Below are positions 11,615-23,610 of a stretch of DNA of 64,000 nucleotides, piece after piece. A program made the translations under genes and the position numbers. The stretch covers positions 62,001 to 126,000 of the forward strand of contig JARJPL010000047.1 of assembly GCA_030782805.1 (NCBI GenBank), given 5' to 3'. The stretch's first letter is position 1. The number at the start of each line of letters is the position of its first letter. Below the pieces are notes generated by a model that worked only from the letters and a program-made list of their open reading frames with translations, had not been told where the DNA came from and searched no databases. The stretch comes from Aschersonia sp. MBC 622. Its lineage: Eukaryota > Ascomycota > Sordariomycetes > Hypocreales > Clavicipitaceae.

Positions 11615-14600
11615 AAAGGACGACATCGTACCAACAACCCACACCTTGTTCATTCCGCTGTTCCTTCCTTTTACGGCCTTTTCTTCTTGGATTCTTCTTG
11701 TTCTCTGGCCACTCGTTTATAGGTGAAGGGCAAAGGCACAATCGGGCTGTCGGGGAGGCAAGGTTGTCTTTTTTTGTTCTTTTCATGGGTACCTTGGGGT
11801 TTATACTCTCTCTTCCACAACAAAACAACGCATACATTTTTTTTTACCTTCTTCCTCGAGAAGGAGTAAAAATAACCACGAAACGGAGTTGACTATTCGC
11901 GCATCATTTTTTTTTCTTTGCCTTGTTCTGGTTTAACATTGGTATTCCACCGTTTCTGGTTCTTCTGCCGCTTGTGCATTCATTCTTGTTCAAATTGGTA
12001 TTTCACCTTTTTTTTTCTTTTGGTCTTTTATCGAATGATTTCTCCTTCTTCGCTCATGAGGGAAACCTGCGTCCTCGTTATCGACGCAGGATGCATCACA
12101 CACACCACTCCTTTGTTCTAGTCATCAGGTAGTAGTCTTTTTTTCTTCTTTTTGGTTTTTAGAGATGCCACTGCCCTACTGCATTATTGGATAGAAGACT
12201 AATGTATTACTTGTGAATTATTTGCGTTTCTTCTCCGTGGCGTATCGCGTGCTGTGAAACCGAGGCTCTGATTGCGTAAGAGTAAAAAATAAGTTCCAAG
12301 TGGACGGAAGTGACTCCGAGTGGTTGACAGATGCTCCAGTCTCGTGATGTTTGCTATCCTCGCCGTTAGTGAGAAACAAGACACCAAATCCATTCTCGTT
12401 GTGCAACGTATCACACAAAGACAACGTCCGGCTTACATCGAGGACCCTTGACACCAAGAGCGCGGCCAGAAAAAGCAAGGTGGCCGTTGCACCAGATCCT
12501 GGCACTGTTACCCGGAAGCCCCTTCTCTTTTCGGCAGTCGGTGTGAGACGAGTGACGCATCGTCAGGCCTCGCACCGCGGCCCCCCCCCCCCCTGCATCC
12601 CCAAAAAAGAAAAGTAGGTAGGTCTGGGGAAACAAGTGAGGACAAGATCCCCCCTGCCCTGGCGGCAGTCCTGGCTTCCAACCCCCGGTTGGGTCCGGGT
12701 GCCAGTTACGTCGTGGCCAGTCAGGCTATATATATCAAGCTTGAGTGAGGAGGGGTGAGGGCCACGACATGAAAAGGCCACCAGTAATATCAGCAAAATC
12801 TTGAGCGATTCCAGATACCGCCAGGTGTTGCCAATTGCGTTTGCGAAATCCTGTCGGTAGACGGACGGAATCGAGCACAAAGGGCAAGACATCATCTCGA
12901 CTGTCAGTGAATGGTAACACAGGAGTTGCGGTGTAACATGCTGCATTGGGACAGGTGGCCGAGGCTCCGTCAAGGCGATATGCAAATAGAATGACACAAG
13001 TTGCAAAACACCGCCATGGGTTCGCTGCCTTTCAATGTATTCAGTGTCCGCTTCACTCTGACTGGCTTCTGGTCACTCGACCTTCCAAGTTGGTCTCTGT
13101 CTCGGGTTTTCCTGGTCTATTCTACGATGCAGGCAGCATGACAGGTCAAAACTAGCTCGTCCGGGCCGCCTTTCCGTCTGCATCGGGCCATGACAGACAA
13201 ACGAAGCCGACTGTCGTTTACGGATTCGATGTGCTGATGGGATGGCATTGATCGACGCGACATCACGGCCAGCGCCGTGGCGCCTAGCCCGACAAGGTAG
13301 CCTCGAGGCTGCAATCTGCAGCTTGTTGATGAGGCTGCCGGTATCGCGCTCATGCGCCAGCTTTATAAAGCACGGCATTGACCAAGCGGCTTGGGAGCAT
13401 TAGCCAGCGTGACGCGAGACATTACACAGTATTGGCTGTCTGGAAGGCATGTGATGGATGACCATGGAATGCAAGACCGTTAAAGCTACACGTGCAAGAT
13501 TACCTGATAAAAAAAAATGCGATCTTAATCCCGATACGCTGCGCTACATGGGAAGCGTTCGAGCGTAAGCAGAATACAGCATGCAGGCTATATCAGATAG
13601 CTACCGAGCCGGCGGTGTGTACCTTGTATTTCGGGTGAGCGATCGAATATATGACAGGATTCCAATAATTGGCATATTGAGAAATCGATGAGCATAAGCC
13701 TTGACTGGCGCCTCTTCAACGCCTCTTCAGCGCCATCAGTAGTCATTTCTCGATTACGTGCTTGTATAGCATCCAAGTCAAGCAGTATACCGGTTCAATT
13801 TGAGAAGCAGTGGCGGTCTCGCCAGTAGTACAGAGCCAGTCGCAGCCACTGAAGGTGACAAAGCCTGAGTCATTAGCCAACGTCTCACGGAGCTCATGCA
13901 CTGTGACAAGCAACATGGGTCTTATAGGGTCTGGCCAGATTGCACCCCTGTCAGTCTGGAGGCTGCGCAGGCGCTCGCTAGTCCGAGTTTCTAGAACGTC
14001 AAATCGATAGCGTAGATGTCAAGGTGACGGGTGGCAAAAGTGATATCGTTTCATGTCCGAATGCAAGAAAAACAGCTAATACGAGCTCCACGGCATGCGA
14101 CTTGGAAACAACGTGCCCCGGCTATTGCTGCTTTGTATCCGGCTGGAAAATAAGGCGCCGGACAATGACGAGCACGAGCACGGCCAGATCTCCGCGTTCT
14201 TCCAATACGCGGACGGGTATACCCGTATTGTCGAGTGCCAACGCAGTGGCAGCCAACGATTGGTCGAGATGCCACTGACAAGATCAGTCGGCCCCTGACA
14301 GACCGACAGTTGGGCTGGAGAGGCAGAGCGCAGCTGTACTAGTAATGATGCTGATGTGCTGTCTGTGTTGGCGTCTGTAATGGGGGCGTTGCAGCTGTCG
14401 GGGTTGCTTTGGGCGGCGGGCTCAAGGAGGTGGTGGGCCGGGCTGTTTTAGTGGCAGCAAGTGTTGTGAGTGGATGCGCAAGCACGGCCATGTTTTCTTT
14501 TTTCTCGTCTTCTAGCATGACTTTGAGTGCATATTGATTTGGACGGCCCCGGAGAAATGCACAAGAGATGGCTGTGGCTGACGAGCTAGTAAGACAGAAA

Positions 14601-17600
14601 GGTGCTGCGCCGGCAGTTGTGCCTCAAAATCGGGATATAGGTGTGCTTGCGTGTGATTGACTGATTGCCAATGGCGTGTTGGTCGACGAGGGTCCTCTTA
14701 TTAGGCATGTGAAGCTCTTATTGGTCATTACACGACAAGCCACTTGTTTATCAATTTCAAATACAAGGCCATGTTGAAACCAATGAGGCCCCATGGTGAG
14801 AAGAATGGGCCCAAGAATGGCAGGAGGCATCAGAAGCGTTGAACAAGGCAAGGCTGCTCGTGGATACAGTGGCGGACAAGACAAAGGGCCTATGGTGAAT
14901 TGGGCCGTGGCCGTCGGAAGGTCTCATCAAAGCTTCGGAGCCTCAGACGTGCATCAAGAGCGGGCGTTGTTGTGACGTCTGAGATGCGGCAGCCGCAGTG
15001 AGCCTGACTGAGCCAGCTTTGAGCTGGTCGGCAGTGTTGAAAAGGTGTGATATGTGTGGCCTGCAAGCAGGACATGGTTATTTAATGATTACCCCGCCCA
15101 AGAAGCCGATGGCATGAATTGCCCAATAGGTAAGTGATAGGCCACAGACGGCGTCTGACCGAATTGTGCATGGCAGCCAAAGCATGGGAGGCAGGGACAT
15201 GGTGGCGGCGAGAGGCTAGCTGTGGATTGCCAACTGCCAGCAAACCCAGTATTCCACATGGCAGAGGTGGGCGTGGTATGTGCAGAGAAGCGGCGAAAAG
15301 ATTCGTTTCTGGCTAGCCTGGAAAGACCACGTCCGTCTAAACGGGAGAGGGGTTTCGGCAGGCGAATTGTCTCGTCTTGTTGTCAGCTTGGCGTTTGTTG
15401 GTGGCATGGTGGTGGTGGTGGTGGTGTGCGAATGGCATGGCGTAGTTGATCTGGTTCCTGGAGTCGCCTCTGACCATTCTATTTGCCCCTGTAGGCTAAC
15501 TAGCATGCTAGGTAGTTGGCTAGTCGGCTAGTTGGATTTTTGTTGGCATTTGTTGGACCGTCGAGGCTGACGACGAGGCGGCGGATTCGAGGTCAATGCG
15601 AAGGCTGAAACGGTGCCGCAGGAGCATCACGCACGCCAATACGCACGAGGAGCTTGTGTGGAGGGGTCGGGCGGAGCAGGTCAGCTAAGCGATGTCATTG
15701 GCAGCGGGCTATGGACGATGGTTGTCGAATGTTGACGGATGGGGCGCAATGTCTCTGCATCATTGATCACTTATCAAAATAATCAAATGGCCGGGGATGG
15801 GAGACGACGAGGCCAAGGCCGAGGAGAAGAAGCGGGTTGGGGGAGTTTGGGGGAGCTAGAAGGCAGTTTGGTGGGCACTGATGAGTCTGAGACTCGGACT
15901 GGGCAAGGCCAGTGGGAAATGAGGAGCCACAACTTAGTGGCGCACAATTCGAGGAGGCCAAGAGAAGACTGAAGAATGGAAGAATGGGTACTCTGTAGAT
16001 GGCGACGGGTTTCATGGCGGAGACTGTAAGAGCTGCCATTGTCATAATTATTGAGTTAGTGTTTGGTTGGTGGTCACGGTGACTGGTGAAGGATAACTCT
16101 GGTGAGGCTTGTTGCGCCACTGTGATTGACTGTCGCTGGCACTGCTGCAGTCTTGTAATTAGATCGGCCGGTAATTAGCAGTCCGAGGGCGCAGCACAAT
16201 TGCATCTGATATTTACACGTCAATATTGAATCCGGCATAATGACCAAGTTAGTCGGTGATTTAATTAACACGCAAACACGGTAGGGAATCAGGGGCTGCC
16301 AGTTCATCCAGGTCCAGTCTCCAGAGCAGAGGCTTCCAAGGGAAATTCTATCGGTACGGCCCATCTGCACCCACAGCGGCTCCACGTTCCCGTCAACGTG
16401 ACACTTTTGTTGCAACTTTCCAATGGCGTGCCTTGGCAACCTTGAGTCTCTTTTTTGCAAGCTTGTACCAGTTAACTACCTAGGAACAGCATGATTTTTT
16501 CAGGTACGGATGCTGATGAGGCAGTGGTGTGTACTGTCAAACTTGTCCAAGTACTCAGGTAGCAAATGGCACGGCATGTCTTGAATTGGTGGCTAATTGA
16601 TGCGATTGAGTTTTGTCTTGTATCACATTTTTCTCCTGGTCTTTGCAGATTCATTATTGATACATTGATGATATTATTATTATTATCAATATCATCACCA
16701 TTATTATCTGCACCCCAGGCTCAATAGAGGAGATGAGCAGTCCGGGCGTCCGAGTAGTAGCTCGGCGGCTCCAGCGAAAAGTGTACCCAGGCACCCAGGT
16801 ACCTACCTACCTACCTAGGCAGCTCAGGCTCTCAGGTACAAAGACAGCTGTCTAGGTAGGTAGGGTAAATACCTATTTAGCCTCTACTCCGTAAAGTACC
16901 TAGGTAGGTACGGAGTAGGCCATGTTGCGGACCCTTTTTTTGCCGCTAAAAGTCGTTCCATCATCCACTAACCCATCCAGCACACCCACTCCAAGGTGTG
17001 CACTTGAGTCGCCCCTTGCCTCTTAAATGTATCTCTCCACCTACACCTGCCTGTATCGGTACCTTGTCTCCTCAAGCATCTACCTGCAATCTACTTGTAC
17101 AAGCAACCCCGGCCTCCTTTCGTCGTGCTGCGACTCCCAAGCGCCCTCACCTCACCTCTTTCATCTCTCCTCTAATACCTACATAGCTACCACCACTAAC
17201 TTTTTAGTTGCGACCTGGCGTTGTATTCTGCTGCACACACACCCCGTCGCCATTCTTTTCTTTACTGCGCTCTAGCTCCCACCATTCTACATCCGTCTTG
17301 GACATCTTCATCTTGGCCGCGATTGCTTCCTCCTCCTTCAACCGACCCCTCTCTAGACCGCTCCAGTCCAATTCACTTCCTGCCGCCCGCCACCCGTCCC
17401 TCGACGCCTCTGCAAACGAAACATCGACCGACTTTCCCATTACCATCAACTGCCAATCGCCCCAATAAGCAGCCAAGAAAATATCTCTCTTAACTCACGG
17501 CGCCTCTGTGAACCTGGCTGCGGCATCGACTCTGCCTCGCTCGACTCCCCGCCTCTCCAGCATGATCCCTTAGCACTCGCTCCTCACGCCGCGCCAACCA

Positions 17601-17640
17601 CTTCCCTGCGGCCAGGCCCGGCTCTGCGCCAGACAAAACC
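11615..17640. other. Six-kilobase region without a recognisable gene
   Basis: The first part (to about 12,150) is T-rich and looks like the 3' UTR of the Gid7-like gene. Beyond that I find only short open frames without motifs or coding bias. There is a C-run at 12583-12593, a TTATTATTATT tract at 16673-16685, and repeated CCTACCTACCTAGG / CCTAGGTAGG blocks at 16800-16915. These blocks include an inverted pair CTACTCCGTA...TACGGAGTAG (about 16882-16918) that could form a hairpin. The last 600 bases are pyrimidine-rich and probably the leader of the next gene. The length suggests a large promoter, a non-coding transcript or an old relic. Confidence 0.45.
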
Positions 17641-19528
17641 ATGGAGACTTTCGATGGCTTCTTGCTTGTCCCTCCAGATCGCACCCAGATCATCGGGAGA
17701 GCTAGTTGGAAAGTGCGTTTTTGCCTTTTCTCGTCGCATGCGCTGCTGTTGACAACTAAACCCTCTTATTAGACACGATACGTCTTCGTCGGTCCGAAAA
17801 CACGGGCCCTCCGCGAGAATAGTCTTTCCGGTCACAATGGGAATCGCACCGTTGCTAAAAGCCTGCCAAATCCTGCTGGTGACGAATGCTTTGTATCTGT
17901 ATATAAATACAAGGTATTCTTCTTCGTCTTGAGTCCTCACTCAGTCCTTTGCTTATCCATTCTCACAGGACGATTCGGAGCCTATCCAGCAGTGGAGCGC
18001 ATCCTTAATCACCGATTGCCAAGTTCAAAATGTTTCCCACCGGAACAAGGCCGTTGCGCAGCCAACTCTCGTTATAACCCTCTGCGACAAGGATCGCAAG
18101 CGTCGTTCTAGCCGTGCGGCAGGCCTCATCTCCAGTAACAAAGACTCGGGCGCGACTGCTCTTTGGTTTCGTGCCGCTCCCCAGCATAAGAAGCACACCC
18201 TCGACGACTGGGCTCGATTTCTCTTGTCCAAGAAGTCCATGTCCAACTCGGAAAGCCCCGCCTCCCCTGTCTTCAACAGCCCTTTCCCCACGCGCTGCCG
18301 GGACTTGCCAGAGCACTTTTCAAGACCCGGGAGCAGTGGCAACCGCCTGCAGCACAAGAGCTCTACCGCGACGTATTCGACTAGCCACAGGGAACGCCCT
18401 GTGACTTTTGACTCTCACTCGCCCAGTCTTCGGTCCAAACGCAGCGATCTCTCCTCTCCTTCGACTAGTAACAACAATTATCACATCCCCGGCCAACTGT
18501 ACACGACTGTCCTACCGACTGATATTGGCCCTTCCAATGAACTAATTGGTGAATCGAGGGATGGGTGGACTTCCAGCTCGGCCTACGGCCGCTCGGCCGT
18601 CAATTCGCCCGCTCACATGCGGGACAGTATGAGCAGCCATGGCTTTTACAGCGATATCCCCGACGTGAATGCGCCTCCAGCCCCAGGCGAAACCATTCTC
18701 GATCGAGCCTTCAAGCTGGGCCATGTTCCGTTTGCGATCCCAGATATCCCTGGGCAGGAGAAACTTAGCTCCATCGCCAGATTTGATGCACTGATGCGTG
18801 ACGCTGAACAACGAAGATTGCAGAAAGAAGAGGCCGACAAGAGGAAACGTCTCGCTTTCGAAAGCAGATTTGACGATGATGACTCGGAAGATGATCAGTC
18901 CGACGGCTCTCACAGTACGGATGCTGGAGACGACGCACACGGGCATTCTCGCAAAACGAACTTGATTTCCCCAAGCGCTCAAAGGGCTTTGAATTTCATA
19001 GCCGGTCGCAACGGCCAAGATCAAGGCCGATCTGGCCACAGACCTTCAGCTTCGCGGAATCACCTCAGTTATCACGCCGACACGGCCCCAGCTGCCATCG
19101 TCACTGCTCCGCCAGTGCGCCCTCACACTGCGCATGCCAAGAGCAGACCTGGCGCACAGCGTACACAAAGTACACCTCATCTTGTTGCCCCAGCCGCTCC
19201 TCACGACATACCTAATGTGCCTAGCAAGATCCCCGAGGATCCGCGCAAGCCCTCTGCGGAGAAGCGTACCTCTGGCTCCAGTTCCAAGAGGCTTAGTCTC
19301 AATGACATTACCAAACGATTCTCAAGCACAAGCAGCCTCTTGCTCGTGCAAACAAATGCCAGTGGTGCCAGTAGCCGGCGAAGCAGCGAGGTCGATGTCA
19401 GTTCCTCTGTTCCGCGAGCCAACCTCTCTATCCGCGGAAGCAGCCAGGCTACGAGAAACCGAGAAGACCAAAAATGCGGCTGGCGAGGCAGTGTTAATGT
19501 CGTATCGTCCGAGGGTGGTTTCCTATAG
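17641..19528 (+). CDS. PH-like domain protein of unknown function, fungal-conserved type
   Basis: Three exons (17641-17712, 17773-17913, 17969-19528) give 590 residues. The N-terminal 130 residues look like a pleckstrin-homology-type fold: METFDGFLLVPPDRTQIIG, then ASWKTRYVFVG, a beta strand with CFVSVYKYK, DDSEPIQQW and a closing helix LDDWARFLLSK, where the conserved tryptophan ends many PH domains. The rest is Ser/Pro-rich and probably disordered. It has a conserved-looking island around residues 325-365 (PGQEKLSSIARFDALMRDAEQRR), an acidic run (FDDDDSEDDQSDG) and a basic Ser-rich tail. I recognise the layout from uncharacterised filamentous-fungal proteins; lipid binding at a membrane is an inference. 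The 3' end of Cse1 faces it. Confidence 0.75.
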
Positions 19529-20406
19529 ACCGTCTTATCATTGACCATGATGCGGACGCGGACGCGTGCTCTAAACGTGATTGCCAAGTTCTGTTTACCT
19601 TGGCCCGGTTACGCAACTTGTATGAACAGCAACAATGATACCACTTCCACAGCCGTGCTGCTCCTGGCCAGCAATTTCTGCGTCACACACCTCTTTCCTC
19701 TATCCTTTCTTGCTCGCATCATGCCTTTCTCCCATCATTTACTTCCCCAATCACGACACTCACGACGCCAAGAACAAACTGCCTTACCTCCACCGCAACG
19801 CACCGACTTTATGAACTCTGCGTTGCCTTGTCTTTGCTTATACGTCTTTAAAGACGGCCTCTGTGCTGTCCTCTCATTCTGGGTCACATCCATCCCCCCC
19901 ACCTTTGACATGCTTGATGACGGGGCTTTTGTTTTCATGTCTGTATATTTCCTTTATTAAATACGGGATAGCTGTTTTCCATCCTCTTTTCCTCGCAATA
20001 TACCTAGGATTATACCAGGGGTGACGCACATCATGTGTCGTACATTCTTGGAATACAACAAGACTATTTATTTAACATCGCTTTTGGGTACACATCAACA
20101 CTGTATTTTCGCATTCCGATACAGATGAAGAGCTGTAAATTGGCTGCCCAAACTTGGTGCCACTTGGCCACCTTTTCTGTTCAAAACCCTCCCAATCGTG
20201 CCCATCTGTGTACAATTTTTTCTTTTCGCACCATGCAGCAACCACCGCCCTACCCTTCTGTAAAAAAGCTAGCCTTACATAAAAATCGCTTCACATCAAA
20301 CGCCCTTGGTATTTGTCTACCACTTTGTACTTTGAAGATGCTCTTGTATTTCCTAAATGGTTTCCCCTTTTTATCCTGCAACCCCACGACTGTACGCAGA
20401 TCCATT
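19529..20406. other. Convergent 3' regions
   Basis: This spacer lies between the PH-like gene (+) and Cse1 (-). It is AT-richer than its flanks and contains no supported gene. A long frame that starts here and runs rightward is antisense to Cse1 and is rejected. Confidence 0.5.
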
Positions 20407-23400
20407 TCAAACAAGATACTGCGCAATTACTTGCTGTTGCTCCGGCGGCAGGCGCTCCGAAATAAAGCGCTGCAAGGCACCATTGTGACGCTGGTTGGCG
20501 TTGACCATGTACTCCTTGACCCATTTCGGCACGTCCAGGATGTCGGGAAAGTCGTCGCGCGCCAGCGGCTTGCAAGTGTTGAGGGGCGTGTACGAGGTGC
20601 CGAAGCCGATGTCGTCAACGGGCGACTCGGCAAGAATCTCGTCACCGCCGCCGGCCGCCACCGCGGGCGGGTTGGCCATGAGCGACAGCAGTATACGGCA
20701 CGTGTTGCCCCATCCCTTCATAAACTTTTGCGCGAAGATGGTCGAGTCACAAAGGATCTTGGTCAGCGAAATGACGGCCAACTTGCGGTCGATGGGTCGA
20801 GCAAGCTTTTCCGTCTCAGCGAGCACAAAGGGCGGGTAGACTTGGGCAAAGGCCTTTTCATCGACTTTGTCAGAGTGCTTGATAAAGAAGTCAGATCCGT
20901 ATCCAGCCTCCAGACGGGAGCTGACAAGGTGGAAGAAGCGCACGAAGCGGAGCTTCAGGGCTTGACCAGGGTTGCCTTGCAGCTTGGTGTAAATGAGCTG
21001 TAAGATAGTGCCAAAGTACTGATCGAGGATGGCCCTGCGATTAAACGTTAGTATAGTCATCGGAGTCTGATAGTCTTCCTTCGACTTACGGCTCGAAAGC
21101 GTTGACAGAGGCATCCAGAATGTCAAAGGCATTTAGCTCAAATCTCTTACTACTCAGCAGGTTCTGAAAGATGCCCAGAAGTGGCTCCAATTGCTTGTTC
21201 GCCGCAATGTCGACAGAAGCTTTGGGAATAACGGCGGACAAGAGCCTGGTACAGGCAGGAATATTGCCTCTGGTTTCCCAAAGAGGAGCCGCCAGCAGTG
21301 GCTGCAAAAGACCTTTATAGTTGTCCGAAATGGTCTCGACGGGGCTTGACTCGAGAAGTTGAGCGAGAATCTGGAACACGTATGGCATAAACTCAGTCAC
21401 GTCCTCCGCGAGAATCTCGTGGAAGGGACCCCAAAGTTTAGCGTTGAGGATGGGAGCACTGCTGGCGGCGCAGTAGCGAACCAGAGCACCCATGGCCTCA
21501 AAGTGATAGTAGTAGAAGCGAGGATTACTCGGATTCTGCTTCATTATGTTTGTAATGGCAACTAGGTGAGTCAGCGCGTTGTCGAGTACGGAAGCTGCGC
21601 CATCTTTGATGACGATGAGAATACGCATAACGCAGCGCATCAGAAATTCGTTTTCCTGGAGCTTAGCCGGGCTGTGATCCTTCTCAATTAGCTTGAAGAG
21701 GTGATCCAGTAGATCCTTAGAGAGTGGCTCAACATCTTCGCGGTTGAACGTGCGGTTGCCATTGTCGTCAGTCAAAAAGAGCACACGCTCGACAGCGATA
21801 GCGGCGTACGTGTATACGACGTAGTTGGAGGAGTTGAGGTTTCGGACTAGAGGACCAATGGCTTGCTTCCACTGCTCCTTGTTGAGCTGACTCCGGAATG
21901 TGTAGAGAAATTTGATGGCATCAACCTTGGGAATCGGCTCCGAGTTGTCAGGGGCGACAAGATCTGCGGCAATGTGTTGCTCAAAAAATTGAACAATGTT
22001 GACCAAGGGGTTCACCGTCTTGACACCCTGTGCAGCGGTGACGGCTCCCTTGGCGGCAATAGACAGGAACAGGTATATGGCAGTATCCTTGGCCTTCCAA
22101 TCCGTCTTTCCAAGATTCAGGTAATGGTTGATGTATTTTGAGACTGCGGTAGTCACCAGGCTCTCAAACTTCTCCTGCAGCTTACGGAGGAAATCGGTGG
22201 CCGAGCGTCTACGGGAGTCGTTGTCGGAACCTTCCAAGTCGCGACGAATATACTCGATTGGCTCGTCTTCGAAGAGCTCAACATCAGATTCGCGAAGGGT
22301 GACGTTGGGCAGAATAACCTTTTCGACTATTTGTGTAATGACATCCTCGCTGTTGAACAAGCCAGAGTATTGCGCAGTGGCAGTGACAGCCGTGAGGAAG
22401 TGCAGAGCTTTGCTGACGAGTATGTCGTATCTCGTTTCTGTACCAGTAGCTGAAAGTAAGTTCCAAGCGCTGGTGATGAATGGCTGGCAGTATTGGGAGA
22501 ATGCGTCGTCGTATTTAAAAGTGTAGAGAACAAGGATCTCGCAGATGTTGGCCTTGACTGTATCGGCAATACTGACTTCGGATTCGTCGTCGGTGTCTAG
22601 CAGCGGGTTGGTGTATGTAAGGTACTTGTGCAAAAGTTCGGCTATGCTGGGAAGATTGTCTTCGAAGATTGGGGGAAGATCGTGGCTCGAAAGATCGTGC
22701 ATGATTTTAACCTGGAGATCAAGGACCTCGAACCAGCCGTGAAGAGCCTGCTTGTCGTTGGCATGTTGTTGAATCTTGTCGTCGGTAGTCTGTATTATTT
22801 CCGTTAGCCAGCAGAATACATGGCCTGCTGAAACTTGGTACGCACCACAAGAAGCTGGAAGAAGGGCTGGCCAAAGGTTTGCAGCACATGATTGATTTCA
22901 ATGTACAGTTCATCAGTCTTTCCTAGCGGGCGCCATCTGTTGAAAATGGAGTGTGCGACTTCGAGAACGCCGACATTGATCTTGGGATCGGTGACGGAAA
23001 ATCGACTAACGAGATCCTTGAACAAGTAGTTAGCTGGCTGTCATGAGCAAAGGGGGGGTAGAGCCTACCTGTGTGAGGGTGTCCCACCGCCTCCAAAAGT
23101 CGGAGTCGGCGATTACGCTGATGGCCTCGCCAAGCTGTGCCTGCACATTGGATGGGCAAGCAATCATGAGACCGACAAGGCGATCTTTGATGGTTTGAAC
23201 CTCGGATTCCGAGATTTTGTAGTTTCCTTCCTCATCCTAAGGCATGTCAGCTTGGCGCGTCGCGTCGAGTTGGCGGCAGGTAGCAAGGTTGTGCGACGGC
23301 GGGCGACGTACAACATAGTTTGTGCGGATAAAATTCTTAAAGGCGAGGGCGGCGACAAGCCTCGTGTTGGCAGGGGCAGATTCGCTGCTGACGATTGTGA

Positions 23401-23610
23401 GAAGCGCCAGCGAGTATTGGGGCTTTGAGGCCTCGTGCTTCAAGGCCGATTCGGCTGGCAGCGTTCGTTTGTTAGCTTGGGCAGAAGAGGCGGGGGACCA
23501 GGGTGTGAGCTGGGAGCTGAAGAGCTGGAGAGCAGGGTACCTTTTCTGTGCTGGGAGGGATCGAGAGTAGCGTTGAGAAGCTGGGCGATTTGCTCCATCT
23601 CGGCCGCCAT
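20407..23610 (-). CDS. cse1: Importin-alpha re-exporter Cse1 (exportin-2/CAS)
   Basis: Cse1 is a karyopherin-beta that binds importin-alpha with RanGTP in the nucleus and returns it to the cytoplasm; it is normally essential. Six exons (23610-23541, 23454-23312, 23236-23069, 23016-22846, 22789-21090, 21034-20407) give 959 residues, almost exactly the length of the yeast protein. The importin-beta N-terminal domain is visible as MEQIAQLLNATLDPSQHRKAE, followed by AALAFKNFIRTNYV. The Cse1 central region (LPPIFEDNLPSIAELLHKYL) and the CAS/CSE1 C-terminal repeats (AILDQYFGTILQLIYTKLQG) follow. Every exon junction keeps the family reading frame. The start is set by the short first exon, which opens MAAEMEQIAQLL. 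Confidence 0.95.

Noticed and set aside
14095..14298. Protein-like short frame (MRLGNNVPRLLLL...)
   Set aside because: It has no recognised motif, no splice partners and no strong start context; chance remains the best explanation.
20035..21003. 322-codon plus-strand frame at the end of Cse1
   Set aside because: Its second half is antisense to the conserved Cse1 C-terminus and its first half is unremarkable UTR.
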